A stretch of 64,000 bases of DNA from Aurantibacter_A sp039941195 (GTDB lineage: Bacteria; Bacteroidota; Bacteroidia; Flavobacteriales; Flavobacteriaceae). The position numbers were made by a program, and so were the translations under genes. Of this stretch, positions 8,713-16,683 are shown in pieces (position 1 is the first letter of the stretch; each line of letters opens with the position of its first letter). The notes under the pieces were generated by a model. That model had not been told where the DNA came from. It worked only from the letters and a program-made list of their open reading frames with translations, and ran no database searches. The DNA is taken from positions 1 to 64,000 of the forward strand of contig NZ_JBDVFA010000019.1 in NCBI RefSeq assembly GCF_039941195.1, written 5' to 3'.

Positions 8713-9531
8713 ATGATTAAAATTAAAACTGCCGAAGAAATAGAATTTATGCGCGAAAGCGCATTGATTGTTTCAAAAACGTTAGGAATGCTAGCCTCCG
8801 AAATTAAACCTGGAGTTACGTCATTATATTTAGACAAATTAGCCGAAACTTTTATTCGTGACCATGGTGCCGTTCCAGGCTTTTTAGGGCTTTATAATTT
8901 CCCTAACTCGCTTTGCATGAGTCCAAACTCACAAGTTGTTCATGGCATACCTAATAATACTCCATTAATTGAAGGAGATATAATATCAATCGATTGTGGT
9001 GCCTTAAAAAATGACTTCTATGGTGACCATGCATATACCTTCGAAGTTGGCGAAGTAAAACCAGAAATTAAAAAATTGTTACAGGTTACCAAAGAATCTC
9101 TTTATGTAGGAATTAAAGAGTTCAAAATTGGAAATCGTGTAGGTGATGTTGGTTTCGCGATACAAAAATATACTGAAGATCACGGTTATGGTGTTGTTCG
9201 CGAATTAGTGGGCCATGGTTTAGGAAGAAAAATGCATGAAGACCCAGAAATGCCAAATTATGGTAAACGTGGTCGAGGCAAGAAATTTGTAAACGGAATG
9301 GTTGTAGCTATTGAACCCATGACCAATTTGGGAACACGTAGAATAAAACAACTAAGTGACGGTTGGACAATACTAACAGCGGACGGCGAACCAAGTGCAC
9401 ATTTCGAACATGATGTAGCATTAATAGATGGTAAACCTGAACTATTATCTACTTTTAAATACATATATGATGCACTTGGCATTAAAAGTGATGAGGAAGA
9501 TGAGTTTAGAAAACAAGGATTAGTACATTAA
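8713..9531 (+). CDS. map: Type I methionine aminopeptidase
   Basis: The 272-residue product removes N-terminal methionine from new proteins in the cytoplasm. The M24 fold is clear: His79 in VVHGIPN, and metal ligands Asp94 (SIDCGA), Asp105 (FYGDHA), His168 (VGHGLG), Glu201 (AIEPMTN) and Glu232 (FEHDV). The length fits the type I class without an N-terminal extension. It lies 24 bases after gpmI in the same orientation and is followed after 57 bases by a methyltransferase gene, so it may be read from gpmI as well as from its own promoter. Confidence 0.97.
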   Translation: MIKIKTAEEIEFMRESALIVSKTLGMLASEIKPGVTSLYLDKLAETFIRDHGAVPGFLGLYNFPNSLCMSPNSQVVHGIPNNTPLIEGDIISIDCGALKNDFYGDHAYTFEVGEVKPEIKKLLQVTKESLYVGIKEFKIGNRVGDVGFAIQKYTEDHGYGVVRELVGHGLGRKMHEDPEMPNYGKRGRGKKFVNGMVVAIEPMTNLGTRRIKQLSDGWTILTADGEPSAHFEHDVALIDGKPELLSTFKYIYDALGIKSDEEDEFRKQGLVH

Positions 9532-9588
9532 CCATAATAACAAGTCATTGAGAGTTTAACAATTCACAAGACTACGCTGAACAATAGC

Positions 9589-10353
9589 TTGAAAAAACTT
9601 TTCAAAATTGTACTCAACATTATACCACGTCCTTTACTCATTAAAATGAGTTATTGGGCCAGACCTATTCTTGCTTTTTTTATGCGAGGCAGCAAGTATG
9701 TGGACCCAATTGATGGTAAAAGCTTTAAGAGTTTTCTTCCCTACGGATATGAAAAGCCAAGAGAAAATGTTCTTGCTCCTGCTACACTATCCTTAGAACG
9801 ACATCGATTACTATGGCTCTTTCTAAAAAACGAAACCAATTTCTTTACTGCCAATTTAAGCCTTTTACATTTTGCACCTGAACAAGCCTTTTACAAAAGG
9901 TTTAAAGCGCTTAAAAATCTAGATTATATTACAACAGATTTAAATTCACCGCTCGCCGATGTAAAAGCAGATATTTGTGATTTACCATTTAATGATGAGT
10001 CTTTTGATGTGATTTTTTGTAACCATGTTTTAGAGCATATTCCTAATGACACCAAAGCAATGACAGAAATGTATCGTGTGTTAAAGCCAGGAGGTTGGGG
10101 CATTTTTCAAATTCCACAAGATTTAAATAGAATTAAAACTTTTGAAGATAATAGTATTGTTGACAAAAAAGAACGTGCAAGAATTTTTGGTCAATATGAC
10201 CATGTACGTATTTATGGTCGCGACTATTTCGACAAATTACGAAGCATTGGTTTTATTGTGGAAGAACTAGATTATACTGCTAGTTTTTCTTCGGAAGACA
10301 TCGAAAAATATAGACTTGCTAAAGGTGAAATAATTCCATTGGTAAGAAAATAA
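9589..10353 (+). CDS. Class I SAM-dependent methyltransferase
   Basis: The 254-residue product has a methyltransferase type-11 core. The motif II-like acid is in KADICDLPFNDESFDVIFCNHVLEH, and the later motif is MYRVLKPGGWGIFQIP. The usual GxGxG loop is replaced by LLHFAPEQAFYKRF, a known variant in this type of protein. The start is TTG at 9589, chosen because the conserved-looking basic N-terminus KKLFKIVLNIIPRPLLIK begins there; the next ATG (about 9646) would cut it. Its stop touches that of apbE on the other strand with no gap. Substrate unknown. Confidence 0.75.
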   Translation: MKKLFKIVLNIIPRPLLIKMSYWARPILAFFMRGSKYVDPIDGKSFKSFLPYGYEKPRENVLAPATLSLERHRLLWLFLKNETNFFTANLSLLHFAPEQAFYKRFKALKNLDYITTDLNSPLADVKADICDLPFNDESFDVIFCNHVLEHIPNDTKAMTEMYRVLKPGGWGIFQIPQDLNRIKTFEDNSIVDKKERARIFGQYDHVRIYGRDYFDKLRSIGFIVEELDYTASFSSEDIEKYRLAKGEIIPLVRK

Positions 10354-11397
10354 TTATTGAGCAATTAAAAGCTTTTTAAAGCCTTCTGTCATAAATTCCT
10401 GAATAGTACCCATTTCATTTGAATACACAATATAAGCATCAAGTTCTTCTCGGGTATTCAACAACTGTTTCACTTCATCCAAATCCATTGCCATAAAAGA
10501 TGTAGCGTATCCGTCTGCTGTCGCACAATTTTTAGCAAAAACAGTTGCTCCAAGGGTTGTAGAGTTTTTGGTATATCCTGTTAACGGGTTTATAGTATGC
10601 ACATATTTTTCACCTGTTTCTTCATCAACTCGATATTTAATATAATTTCCAGAAGAAGCCATAGCCCTATTCTTCAAATGTATCAATTGCTTAGGACTAT
10701 TTCGCGGTTCACCCACCGGATCATCAATACCAATTACCCAATTTTTATCTGTTATACTATTATAACCTTTTGCAACCACCTCTCCCCCTACTTCTATTAG
10801 ATAATTCTCAACACCTTTCTGATCTAACATAACTGCTAAGCGATCTATTGAATAACCTTTAGCTATTGCATTAAAATCAAACCTTATTTGAGGTAATTTC
10901 TTTTTAATAGTATTATTAGCTTGCAATTGAACTTTTTCAAAACCTACAAAATCTAAAAGACTATCTACCTTAGCGCTATCTAATTTAATTTGCTCACCCG
11001 GACCAAATCCCCAAGCATTAACCAAAACACCCACAGTGGGATCAAAATAGCCCTTAGTTGAACTGTGTATACTTTTTGACAGTAGAAAAACTTCTTGAAA
11101 CATCTGATCAACCACCAATGTAGAATCACCTTCATTAATTTTTGAAATATCGGAAGTAGGAATATAAGTTGACATTGAGATATTGATTACTTCAAATACT
11201 GAATCAATCTCTTTTTGAAAATTTTCTTCACCATCTGTGATATACGTAATGCCATAACTGGTACCTAAGGCAGCACCTCTATTCTGATTTTTAATTAATT
11301 TTGGCTCACTTTTACATGAAAGAACCAAAGCAATTATAGTCAAAAAACATATAAGCAGTTTAGAAAAGCTAAATAAACCATGTAATTTCTTCAACAT
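10354..11397 (-). CDS. apbE: FAD:protein FMN transferase (ApbE)
   Basis: The 347-residue lipoprotein attaches FMN to a Thr of target proteins outside the inner membrane. Start 11397 is chosen because it gives a lipoprotein signal (FSFSKLLICFLTIIALVLSC) and avoids overlap with the gene upstream; in-frame starts at 11439 and 11487 exist. ApbE landmarks are YFDPTVGVLVNAWGFGP, DFNAIAKGYSIDRL, YLIEVGGEVVAKG and the Mg-site segment ATADGYATSFMAM. It sits in the same orientation downstream of nqrA-F, whose NqrB and NqrC subunits need covalent FMN, so it is very probably the maturase for that complex. Confidence 0.93.
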   Translation of the reverse strand: MLKKLHGLFSFSKLLICFLTIIALVLSCKSEPKLIKNQNRGAALGTSYGITYITDGEENFQKEIDSVFEVINISMSTYIPTSDISKINEGDSTLVVDQMFQEVFLLSKSIHSSTKGYFDPTVGVLVNAWGFGPGEQIKLDSAKVDSLLDFVGFEKVQLQANNTIKKKLPQIRFDFNAIAKGYSIDRLAVMLDQKGVENYLIEVGGEVVAKGYNSITDKNWVIGIDDPVGEPRNSPKQLIHLKNRAMASSGNYIKYRVDEETGEKYVHTINPLTGYTKNSTTLGATVFAKNCATADGYATSFMAMDLDEVKQLLNTREELDAYIVYSNEMGTIQEFMTEGFKKLLIAQ

Positions 11398-11443
11398 ACC
11401 ATTAGCCTTAAGTAAATGTACCTTTTCATTGATAGTCATAGTT

Positions 11444-11803
11444 CTAGATTTCAATAAGTCCGTCATAATCAACAATATATTCTTCATTTAAATATACAGG
11501 CAAAAATCTATCTTGAGCATTAGAAAGACCTACTCCAGCATAATACGCTTTTGCTTCATGTTTTAAAGCATGATCTTTCATTTTAAGCATAAAATCTTGA
11601 TCATAATTTGAAGGGTCTTCAGGAAACGGAATATTTCTAACTATTATAAAATGTAGTTTTTTATCCTTCAAACAAACAAATTGAGGATTCTTTTTAGGCT
11701 TACTATTTATGCCCATAAATTCATAACCATCTTCCTCTAATTTTCTACCTACAATGTTCATTGCAAGATTATGAAGCTCCTGTTCTGTAAGGGGTTTACT
11801 CAT
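11444..11803 (-). CDS. Small conserved NQR-locus protein, function unknown
   Basis: The 119-residue soluble protein has no signal peptide, no membrane segment, and only one Cys. The middle holds a beta-rich segment (PQFVCLKDKKLHFIIVRNI), followed by HALKHEAKAYYAGVGLSNAQDRF. It lies between nqrF and apbE in the same orientation. I recall relatives in this position in other flavobacteria, often labelled as an NQR subunit F relative by association, but it has neither the 2Fe-2S nor the FAD/NADH motifs of NqrF. A role in NQR assembly or flavinylation is only an inference from position. Confidence 0.6.
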   Translation of the reverse strand: MSKPLTEQELHNLAMNIVGRKLEEDGYEFMGINSKPKKNPQFVCLKDKKLHFIIVRNIPFPEDPSNYDQDFMLKMKDHALKHEAKAYYAGVGLSNAQDRFLPVYLNEEYIVDYDGLIEI

Positions 11804-11818
11804 AGTAAATCAGAATCA

Positions 11819-11853
11819 AAAAACCTGACAGGTATAAAATCTGTCAGGTTTTT
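11819..11853 (-). terminator. Rho-independent terminator after nqrF
   Basis: A perfect 13-bp stem (aaaaacctgacag at 11819-11831 with ctgtcaggttttt at 11841-11853) and a 9-base loop lie 42 bases past the nqrF stop. The stem ends in A/T runs on both sides, so it could act in either direction. It separates nqrA-F from the 119-residue gene and apbE. Confidence 0.8.
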
Positions 11854-11894
11854 AATTTTAGTTTTTATTTTTTAGAAATAAATAAACTTTTAGG

Positions 11895-13202
11895 TTATCC
11901 TCCAAAATCGTCAAAACGAATATGCTCATCTGGAATACCAAAATCTTCACCCATTTTCTGAACAGCTTTATTCATCAATGGTGGTCCACAGAAGTACAAT
12001 TCTATATCTTCTGGTGCTTCATGTAGGCTTAAGTAATTATCAATTACACAATTATGTATAAACCCGACAAAACCATCACCTGGGGCATCAATATTTTCTT
12101 TTACCTTCCAATTATCTTCCTCCATTGGTTCAGATAATGCCAAGTAAAACTTGAAATTTGGAAACTCTTTCTCTAGTTCGTAAAAATGGTCTAGATAAAA
12201 TAACTCTCTCTTAGAACGACCACCATACCAATACGTAACTTTTCTACCAGTTTTTAATGTTTTGAAAAGATGATACAAATGCGAGCGCATAGGTGCCATA
12301 CCAGCTCCACCACCTACATATAACATTTCTGACTCAGACTCATTAATAAAAAACTCACCATAAGGTCCAGAAATAGTTACTTTATCACCTTTCTTCTGAT
12401 TAAAAATATATGAAGATGCAATTCCTGGATTAACATCCATCCAGCCATTTTTAGCTCGATCCCAAGGTGGACAAGCGACACGTACATTCAACATTATCTC
12501 CCTTCCTTCTGCTGGGAAAGAAGCCATAGAGTATGCTCTTTCTATGGTTTCGGTATTTTTCATCACCAACGGCCATAAGGCAAATTTATCCCATTCTGTT
12601 TGAAACTTATCAGGAGTATCATGCTCCTCTGGGTGCGCCGTAATATCCATATCAGAATATTTTACTTCGCATGGTGGAATTTCAATTTGAATATAACCAC
12701 CTGCCTTGTATCCCATATCTTCCGGAATTTCAACAACAAATTCCTTAATAAAAGACGCTACATTATAATTACGAACAACGGTACCTTCCCACTTTTTAAT
12801 TCCGAATACTTCTTCCGGAATTGTAATCTCCATATCCTGTTTTACCTTTACTTGACAGGCTAAACGAGCACCATGATTTAATTCTTTCTTAGAAAAATGA
12901 GGAGTTTCAGTAGGCAATGCCTCGCCTCCACCAGAAAGCACATGACATTCACACTGAATACATGTTCCACCTCCACCACATGCAGAAGGTAAAAATACTT
13001 TTTGATTCCCTAATGTAGTGAGTAATGAACTACCTGAGCCTACTTCAATTTTCTTTTCACCATTAATAGTTATGGTAACCGGACCAGATGGCGAAAGTTT
13101 TTCTTTGGTAAACAGTAATAATGCAACCAATAATAATAAAAGAATAAGAAACGCAACAACAGTAATTAATATGGTTCCTCCTGTACTTGTAGCTAATATC
13201 AT
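11895..13202 (-). CDS. nqrF: Na+-translocating NADH:quinone reductase subunit F
   Basis: This 435-residue subunit is the electron entry point, taking electrons from NADH on the cytoplasmic face. An N-terminal membrane helix (residues about 10-31) is followed by a ferredoxin domain with the 2Fe-2S ligands Cys75, Cys81, Cys84 and Cys116. Then come the FAD domain (RAYSMAS) and the NADH-binding domain (GGGAGMAPMRSHLYH, YWYGGRSKRELFY, YFCGPPLMN). The length is somewhat above the roughly 407 of Vibrio because of an insertion around KYSDMDITAHPEEHDTPDK. It starts 2 bases after nqrE and ends the core operon. Confidence 0.97.
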   Translation of the reverse strand: MILATSTGGTILITVVAFLILLLLLVALLLFTKEKLSPSGPVTITINGEKKIEVGSGSSLLTTLGNQKVFLPSACGGGGTCIQCECHVLSGGGEALPTETPHFSKKELNHGARLACQVKVKQDMEITIPEEVFGIKKWEGTVVRNYNVASFIKEFVVEIPEDMGYKAGGYIQIEIPPCEVKYSDMDITAHPEEHDTPDKFQTEWDKFALWPLVMKNTETIERAYSMASFPAEGREIMLNVRVACPPWDRAKNGWMDVNPGIASSYIFNQKKGDKVTISGPYGEFFINESESEMLYVGGGAGMAPMRSHLYHLFKTLKTGRKVTYWYGGRSKRELFYLDHFYELEKEFPNFKFYLALSEPMEEDNWKVKENIDAPGDGFVGFIHNCVIDNYLSLHEAPEDIELYFCGPPLMNKAVQKMGEDFGIPDEHIRFDDFGG

Positions 13203-13204
13203 TT

Positions 13205-13969
13205 CTACTTTTTTATAGCATCGTTATAAGAAATATCATTTTCGTCAATTTCTTTATTTTTTTCTTTATTTAATTCTAGTGTACCTAAATCTTCTGTTTC
13301 AATTTTATCAACAGCTGTTTCAGTCTCGGTAGTTTCTTCAGCATCACCACCACCGGTTAACATACCCCCAAAACTTTGAAAACCAATACCCATTAACCCT
13401 GTAATGATAAAGGTGATACCTAATCCTCTTAAAGGCGCAGGAACATTTGAATATCTAATTTTTTCGCGAATGGCAGCAATAGCTAAAATTGCTAAAAACC
13501 ATCCAATACCTGAACTTACACCATAATTAAACGCAAGACCAAATGTTTCAATTTCTCTAGCCTGCATAAACAAAGAACCTCCCAAAATTGCGCAGTTAAC
13601 CGCAATTAAGGGTAAAAATATACCCAAAGAGTTATAAAGTGAAGGAGAGAACTTTTCCACAACAATTTCAACCAATTGCACCATTGTAGCAATAGTTGCA
13701 ATAAATAATATAAAAGATAAAAAGCTCAGGTTATACTCTGCATATTCTGGGCCTAACCAAGCTAACGCACCATCTTGCAGCAAATACTTATCTAATAACC
13801 AGTTCATGGGTACGGTTACCGCTAATACGAATATCACAGCTGCTCCCAAACCTACAGCGGTGGCAACTTTTTTAGAAACCGCTAAATAAGAACACATTCC
13901 TAAGAACACGGCGAAAACCATGTTATCAATAAAAATGGACTTAAAAAATAATTCTACATGCTCTAACAT
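13205..13969 (-). CDS. nqrE: Na+-translocating NADH:quinone reductase subunit E
   Basis: The 254-residue integral membrane subunit has six hydrophobic segments and carries Cys26 (FLGMCSYLAVS) and Cys126 (AVNCAILGG), the pair known in this family to bind an intramembrane 2Fe-2S cluster together with NqrD. After the last helix there is an acidic tail of about 50 residues (from GGMLTGGGDAEETTETETA to the end) that the roughly 200-residue proteobacterial NqrE lacks. The 11-base gap to nqrD and 2-base gap to nqrF support one operon. Confidence 0.96.
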   Translation of the reverse strand: MLEHVELFFKSIFIDNMVFAVFLGMCSYLAVSKKVATAVGLGAAVIFVLAVTVPMNWLLDKYLLQDGALAWLGPEYAEYNLSFLSFILFIATIATMVQLVEIVVEKFSPSLYNSLGIFLPLIAVNCAILGGSLFMQAREIETFGLAFNYGVSSGIGWFLAILAIAAIREKIRYSNVPAPLRGLGITFIITGLMGIGFQSFGGMLTGGGDAEETTETETAVDKIETEDLGTLELNKEKNKEIDENDISYNDAIKK

Positions 13970-13980
13970 AATTCCCTAAT

Positions 13981-14628
13981 TTAATTGTCTTCAACTAATG
14001 CAGGGTTACGCGAACGTTGCACCCAAATAATAATACCCACTACAATAAGCGCCGCAGGAGGAATAATCATAAATCCATTATTCTCATAACCAGTAGCATA
14101 AAGTCCTGTTTTAGCTATTGGATCACCTAACACTGGAAATCCTAATAAAGTTCCAGACCCAAACAACTCTCTAAAGAATCCTACGATAATCAAAATAATT
14201 CCATACCCCAAAGAGTTACCAATTCCATCTAAGAAAGACTTCCATGGTCCATTTGCTAAAGCAAAAGCTTCAAAACGCCCCATAATAATACAGTTGGTAA
14301 TAATCAATCCAACAAATACTGATAATGTTTTACTCAATTCGTAAGCAAATGCTTTTAACACTTGATCCACTATAATCACCAATGCAGCAACTACAATCAA
14401 TTGAACGATTATTCGAATTTTGGAAGGAATAATGTTTCGCATTAATGAAATAACTACGTTACCAAGACCCAATACAAACAATACTGCCACAGCCATTACA
14501 ATGGAAGCTTTTAACTCAGCAGTAATTGCTAAAGCAGAACATATACCCAAAACTTGAATTGTAATAGGGTTGTTATCCGCTAGCGGATCCAAAATTAAAT
14601 TCGTATCTTTTTTTGAAAGTAATCCCAT
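13981..14628 (-). CDS. nqrD: Na+-translocating NADH:quinone reductase subunit D
   Basis: The 215-residue membrane subunit has about six hydrophobic helices and the two family cysteines (VLGICSALA at Cys30 and IITNCIIMGRFEAFA near 110) that complete the NqrD/NqrE iron site. The C-terminus ends in a short charged tail (WVQRSRNPALVEDN). It starts 1 base after the nqrC stop and is followed by nqrE after 11 bases. Confidence 0.97.
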   Translation of the reverse strand: MGLLSKKDTNLILDPLADNNPITIQVLGICSALAITAELKASIVMAVAVLFVLGLGNVVISLMRNIIPSKIRIIVQLIVVAALVIIVDQVLKAFAYELSKTLSVFVGLIITNCIIMGRFEAFALANGPWKSFLDGIGNSLGYGIILIIVGFFRELFGSGTLLGFPVLGDPIAKTGLYATGYENNGFMIIPPAALIVVGIIIWVQRSRNPALVEDN

Positions 14629-14629
14629 A

Positions 14630-15376
14630 TTATTTAACTCTAATGGTTTCTAAATAACCTTTATATAAATTAACGCTTTCTTTAATCATTGCAGAAACAC
14701 CATTACCAGTAATTGTAGCTCCTGCCATAGCATCCACTTCATTATCATCCTTGGTATTGTTCAAAGGGTCATTGTTCCCTTTTACAACAGCTATTCCTGC
14801 ATATTTAGTACCTTTTAAAATGGTTTCACCAGTAAAGTCATCCATAAAATAGCGCTGTTTAATATTAGCTCCTAACCCTGGTGTCTCACCTTTATGATCA
14901 AAATACACACCTTGCACAGTCATAGTTTCATCTAAAGCTATAAAACCCCAGATAGCATCCCATAATCCTTTACCATACATTGGAATAATGTAAAATTTCT
15001 TACCGTCTTTATCCCCTATGAATAATGGAAGTTTAAAAGATTCTCCCTTCTTTTTTGCAGCTAACTGTTTTTTCAAATCGATTAAATAAGCTTCGTCATC
15101 ATTAGTGACCTTATCGCCTTCAATAACCAACTGCTCCTTTATATAATTATTAAACTCACCCTCAACTTTATCCGTAGGTATAAAACTAACACTTGATTCG
15201 TCATTTTCATTTACACCCATTGCGTAAAGAATATTCTGTTGTTTTTCGAACCTTTCGTTTTCTTGAATATTAGGTCGTAAGGCTGATGCTAGAAAAGCCA
15301 ATATTGATCCTACTACCACTACCATAATAGTTGCAAAAATTATGGTATAACTATTTTTATCAGTATTGATTGCCAT
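14630..15376 (-). CDS. nqrC: Na+-translocating NADH:quinone reductase subunit C
   Basis: The 248-residue subunit has one N-terminal membrane helix (residues about 10-31) and a periplasmic FMN-binding domain. The flavinylation site is DAMAGATITGNGV, with Thr221 as the predicted FMN attachment residue, in line with the ApbE target pattern Dxx(S/T)GA(T/S). Other family blocks are GLWDAIWGFIALD and HKGETPGLGANI. It starts 2 bases after nqrB. Confidence 0.97.
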   Translation of the reverse strand: MAINTDKNSYTIIFATIMVVVVGSILAFLASALRPNIQENERFEKQQNILYAMGVNENDESSVSFIPTDKVEGEFNNYIKEQLVIEGDKVTNDDEAYLIDLKKQLAAKKKGESFKLPLFIGDKDGKKFYIIPMYGKGLWDAIWGFIALDETMTVQGVYFDHKGETPGLGANIKQRYFMDDFTGETILKGTKYAGIAVVKGNNDPLNNTKDDNEVDAMAGATITGNGVSAMIKESVNLYKGYLETIRVK

Positions 15377-15378
15377 TT

Positions 15379-16680
15379 TTATACAGTTTCTGCTTTTAGT
15401 TCTTTTGCTTCTCCTTCTGAATCCTTAGGATAAATTGTAGCATTTGTTAATCGTTTCAAACGTTTTTTAACATTGCCTTGCACTACATAATGATCAATGG
15501 TAGGTGCAAAAACGTTCATTAATAATATTGCTAAGAATACACCTTCTGGATAAGCTGGATTAAATACACGAATCATTACTGACATAAAACCTATTAAAAA
15601 GCCATATATCCATTTACCTCGGTTAGTTTGTGAACCGGTGACAGGGTCTGTTGCCATATAAACAATACCAAATGCCAAACCACCTACTAATAAATGCTTC
15701 CAAAAATCAAAACTCATTAAGCCATAAAATGGGCTATTTCCTGTTATCCACCCTTGGTCAACAACACCGTTAAAAATCAAGCCCATTACTAAAGAACCTA
15801 GTACAGCGCTTAACATAATTCTCCAGCTAGCTATTTTAGAAAAAATCAAAAACAAACCTCCTAACAGTATTAAGAAAGTAGGTGTCTCGCCAACCGAACC
15901 TGGTATAAAACCCCAAAACATATCCCATGTACTATAAATGGTATCCATTTCGGCTCCTTTTCCTTGCGCTAAAAATCCAAGAACAGTTTCACCAGATATT
16001 GCGTCTACATTCGTCGCACCATCTGCAATCATTTCAGCTCTTTCACGTGCTTCATAAACCCAAACCTTATCTCCACTCATCCAAGTTGGGTAAGCGAAGA
16101 AAAGAAAGGCGCGAATAGTTAATGCGGGGTTTAGAATATTCATTCCTGTACCACCAAAAACTTCCTTACCGATAACCACACCAAAAATTACAGCTATTGC
16201 TAGCATCCATAATGGCGTATCAATTGGCACAATTAAAGGCACTAACATACCAGTTACCAAATATCCTTCTTCTACTTCGTGTCCTTTTATTACAGCAAAA
16301 ATAAATTCAATAAGAAGTCCAACACCATAGGATACAACCAACAAAGGCAAAACCTTTATTATTCCAATCCAAAAATTATCCCATGTCAAGAAATGATCCA
16401 TCACAGAGAAATTCTCTGGAAAACCATTAATTGCAGAGAAATGTTGGTAACCTGCATTAAACATTGAAAAAATAAGCACAGGCACTAATGCCATAATTAC
16501 TGTATTCATTGTTCGCTTTAAATCATCTGCTGATCTTACATGCGAACCTGAATGGGTAGTCTCGTCTGGCGCGTATAAAAAAGTATGGATTGCATTAAAT
16601 GCAGGAGCCATTTTTTTACCTCGGTAATGGTGCTTTAAGATGTGTAGTCTTTTCTTAAAGGTCAGTCTTTTATCACTCAT
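15379..16680 (-). CDS. nqrB: Na+-translocating NADH:quinone reductase subunit B
   Basis: The 433-residue membrane subunit carries riboflavin and covalent FMN and takes part in sodium translocation. About ten hydrophobic segments are seen, with the conserved GKEVFGGTGMNILNPALTIRAF before the periplasmic loop. The predicted FMN site is Thr232 in VDAISGETVLGF, close to Thr236 of the Vibrio protein. The residue before it is Glu231 (codon GAA), where the usual motif has Ala. It starts 3 bases after the nqrA stop. Annotation as NqrB is certain; the motif change is discussed separately. Confidence 0.96.
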   Translation of the reverse strand: MSDKRLTFKKRLHILKHHYRGKKMAPAFNAIHTFLYAPDETTHSGSHVRSADDLKRTMNTVIMALVPVLIFSMFNAGYQHFSAINGFPENFSVMDHFLTWDNFWIGIIKVLPLLVVSYGVGLLIEFIFAVIKGHEVEEGYLVTGMLVPLIVPIDTPLWMLAIAVIFGVVIGKEVFGGTGMNILNPALTIRAFLFFAYPTWMSGDKVWVYEARERAEMIADGATNVDAISGETVLGFLAQGKGAEMDTIYSTWDMFWGFIPGSVGETPTFLILLGGLFLIFSKIASWRIMLSAVLGSLVMGLIFNGVVDQGWITGNSPFYGLMSFDFWKHLLVGGLAFGIVYMATDPVTGSQTNRGKWIYGFLIGFMSVMIRVFNPAYPEGVFLAILLMNVFAPTIDHYVVQGNVKKRLKRLTNATIYPKDSEGEAKELKAETV

Positions 16681-16683
16681 CTT

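Noticed and set aside
11398..11487. Longer start for apbE at 11487 or 11439
   Set aside because: The 11487 start overlaps the upstream gene by 44 bases and would place the lipoprotein signal far inside the protein; 11397 gives a normal signal.
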